The position numbers and the translations under genes are program-made. A stretch of 35,521 nucleotides of DNA from NCBI GenBank assembly GCA_913060685.1, contig CAJXVQ010000006.1:1-35521 (forward strand). Direction: 5' to 3'. Below the pieces are notes generated by a model. The model had not been told where the DNA came from and searched no databases. It saw only the letters and a program-made list of their open reading frames with translations. The stretch is from an uncultured Verrucomicrobiales bacterium (GTDB lineage: Bacteria; Verrucomicrobiota; Verrucomicrobiia; Verrucomicrobiales; Akkermansiaceae). Below, in pieces: positions 35,026 to 35,521 of the stretch (position 1 is its first letter; every line of letters starts with the position of its first letter).

Positions 35026-35475
35026 CTACTCGTTTAATTCAGGTTCCAGAAGAGGTTTCAGTCGTTTCCTAGCACTGTGCATTCTGGACAGGACAGTTCC
35101 AATCGGAGCTCCAATGATTTTGGCAATCTCCTTGAAGGGAAGGTCCCCTTGCAGGCGCATCGCAAGCACCTCACGTTCGACATCCGGCAGCCGGGCAATC
35201 GCGTGATCGAGAGCCCGCAGGCGTTCTCTTTGCTCCATCACTTCACTCACCGCGGGCCGGCGATCGATCAACGGATCAGCCTCAAGGTGCTCCTCAGGCG
35301 ATTCAGCAACCACGGTCCGGCGGCGACGACGAATGATGTTAATCGCTTCGTTCCGCCCGATGCGAAACAACCAACTCTTAAAATAATCCTCCTCACGATA
35401 ACGCGGTAGCGCACGCAGAGCCTTGGAAAAAGTCTCCTGCATCGCATCTTCGCAATCTTGTGAGTGGTGTAGCAT
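35026..35475 (-). CDS. ECF RNA polymerase sigma factor, 5' end missing
   Basis: The last 149 residues of a sigma-70 ECF factor; the N-terminus is cut by the adapter at 35476. Region 2 is nearly complete: HHSQDCEDAMQETFSKALRA, then FKSWLFRIGRNEAINIIRRR (promoter -10 recognition helix). Region 4 follows a linker: AIARLPDVEREVLAMRLQGD and LPFKEIAKIIGAPIGTVLSR, ending MHSARKRLKPLL (-35 recognition). The methionine at 35475-35473 is internal, since about 25-40 residues of region 2 should precede it. Residues MYKRQ before it come from adapter sequence. It directly abuts the anti-sigma gene and is the likely regulator of the whole downstream operon (29304-35025). Confidence 0.93.
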   Translation of the reverse strand: MLHHSQDCEDAMQETFSKALRALPRYREEDYFKSWLFRIGRNEAINIIRRRRRTVVAESPEEHLEADPLIDRRPAVSEVMEQRERLRALDHAIARLPDVEREVLAMRLQGDLPFKEIAKIIGAPIGTVLSRMHSARKRLKPLLEPELNE

Positions 35476-35521
35476 CTGTCTCTTATACACATCTCCGAGC
35501 CCACGAGACCGAGGCTGATCT
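35476..35521 (-). other. Nextera read-2 adapter (library artefact)
   Basis: 35476-35494 is the Tn5 mosaic end, 35495-35509 is CCGAGCCCACGAGAC, 35510-35517 (CGAGGCTG) matches an i7 index that I recall as N710, and ATCT begins the P7 primer. Not genomic. Translations across it give the artefact peptides MYKRQ and GSEMCIRD. Confidence 0.98.

Overview
This is a 35.4 kb bacterial contig with Illumina Nextera adapters at both ends (1-48 and 35476-35521), so genomic DNA runs only from 49 to 35475 and both edge genes are cut. The gene content points to Verrucomicrobiota, with Planctomycetota the main alternative. Evidence: a PSCyt/DUF1587-1595-1592-1588-1585 cytochrome-like protein next to a DUF1552 protein, DUF3472, a Tat-exported Gfo/Idh/MocA oxidoreductase paired with a DUF1080 protein, a large lamin-tail/CotH secreted protein, and weak or absent Shine-Dalgarno sequences. 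The assignment rests on family content, not on a marker gene.

Layout. 51-7187 (mostly +): the tail of a probable family 2 glycosyltransferase, a secreted DUF3472 protein, queA (queuosine tRNA modification), a Y1/RAYT-like transposase facing queA, a short stretch ending in an orphan terminator, and a SWIM-SNF2 helicase. 7287-15229: two large exported beta-rich proteins (lamin-tail/CotH; Big_5-type) with a decayed FG-GAP/ASPIC-UnbV remnant between them. 15747-19371 (all -): a TonB-dependent receptor, a TonB and a one-domain AraC regulator. 19504-24839 (+): a methyltransferase, a double histidine kinase and a response regulator. 24883-27031: a divergent Gfo/Idh - DUF1080 pair, probably for oxidised sugars. 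27032-27354: a short element with imperfect terminal inverted repeats. 27494-29221: a Na/Pi cotransporter with a PhoU-like tail and a clear terminator. 29304-35475 (all -): an ECF sigma factor (cut), an anti-sigma-like membrane protein, a coiled-coil alpha/beta hydrolase, a coiled-coil DUF1592-type cytochrome protein and a DUF1552 protein, tightly packed as one operon.

Most notable system: 19504-24839 has the gene order and domain order of the Ralstonia phcBSRQ quorum-sensing operon (3-hydroxy fatty acid methyl ester synthase, sensor kinase, receiver-kinase, receiver protein), but with the PhcS-like and PhcR-like parts fused in one 877-residue protein. It diverges from the AraC gene, and the shared promoter region carries two 11-bp near-identical direct repeats exactly 22 bp apart. 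This reading rests on architecture and remembered motifs; no search was run.

Second notable system: in the sigma-factor operon, two unrelated exported enzymes share a similar acidic, Glu-rich coiled-coil N-terminal module, which suggests they assemble together at the cell surface or in the periplasm.
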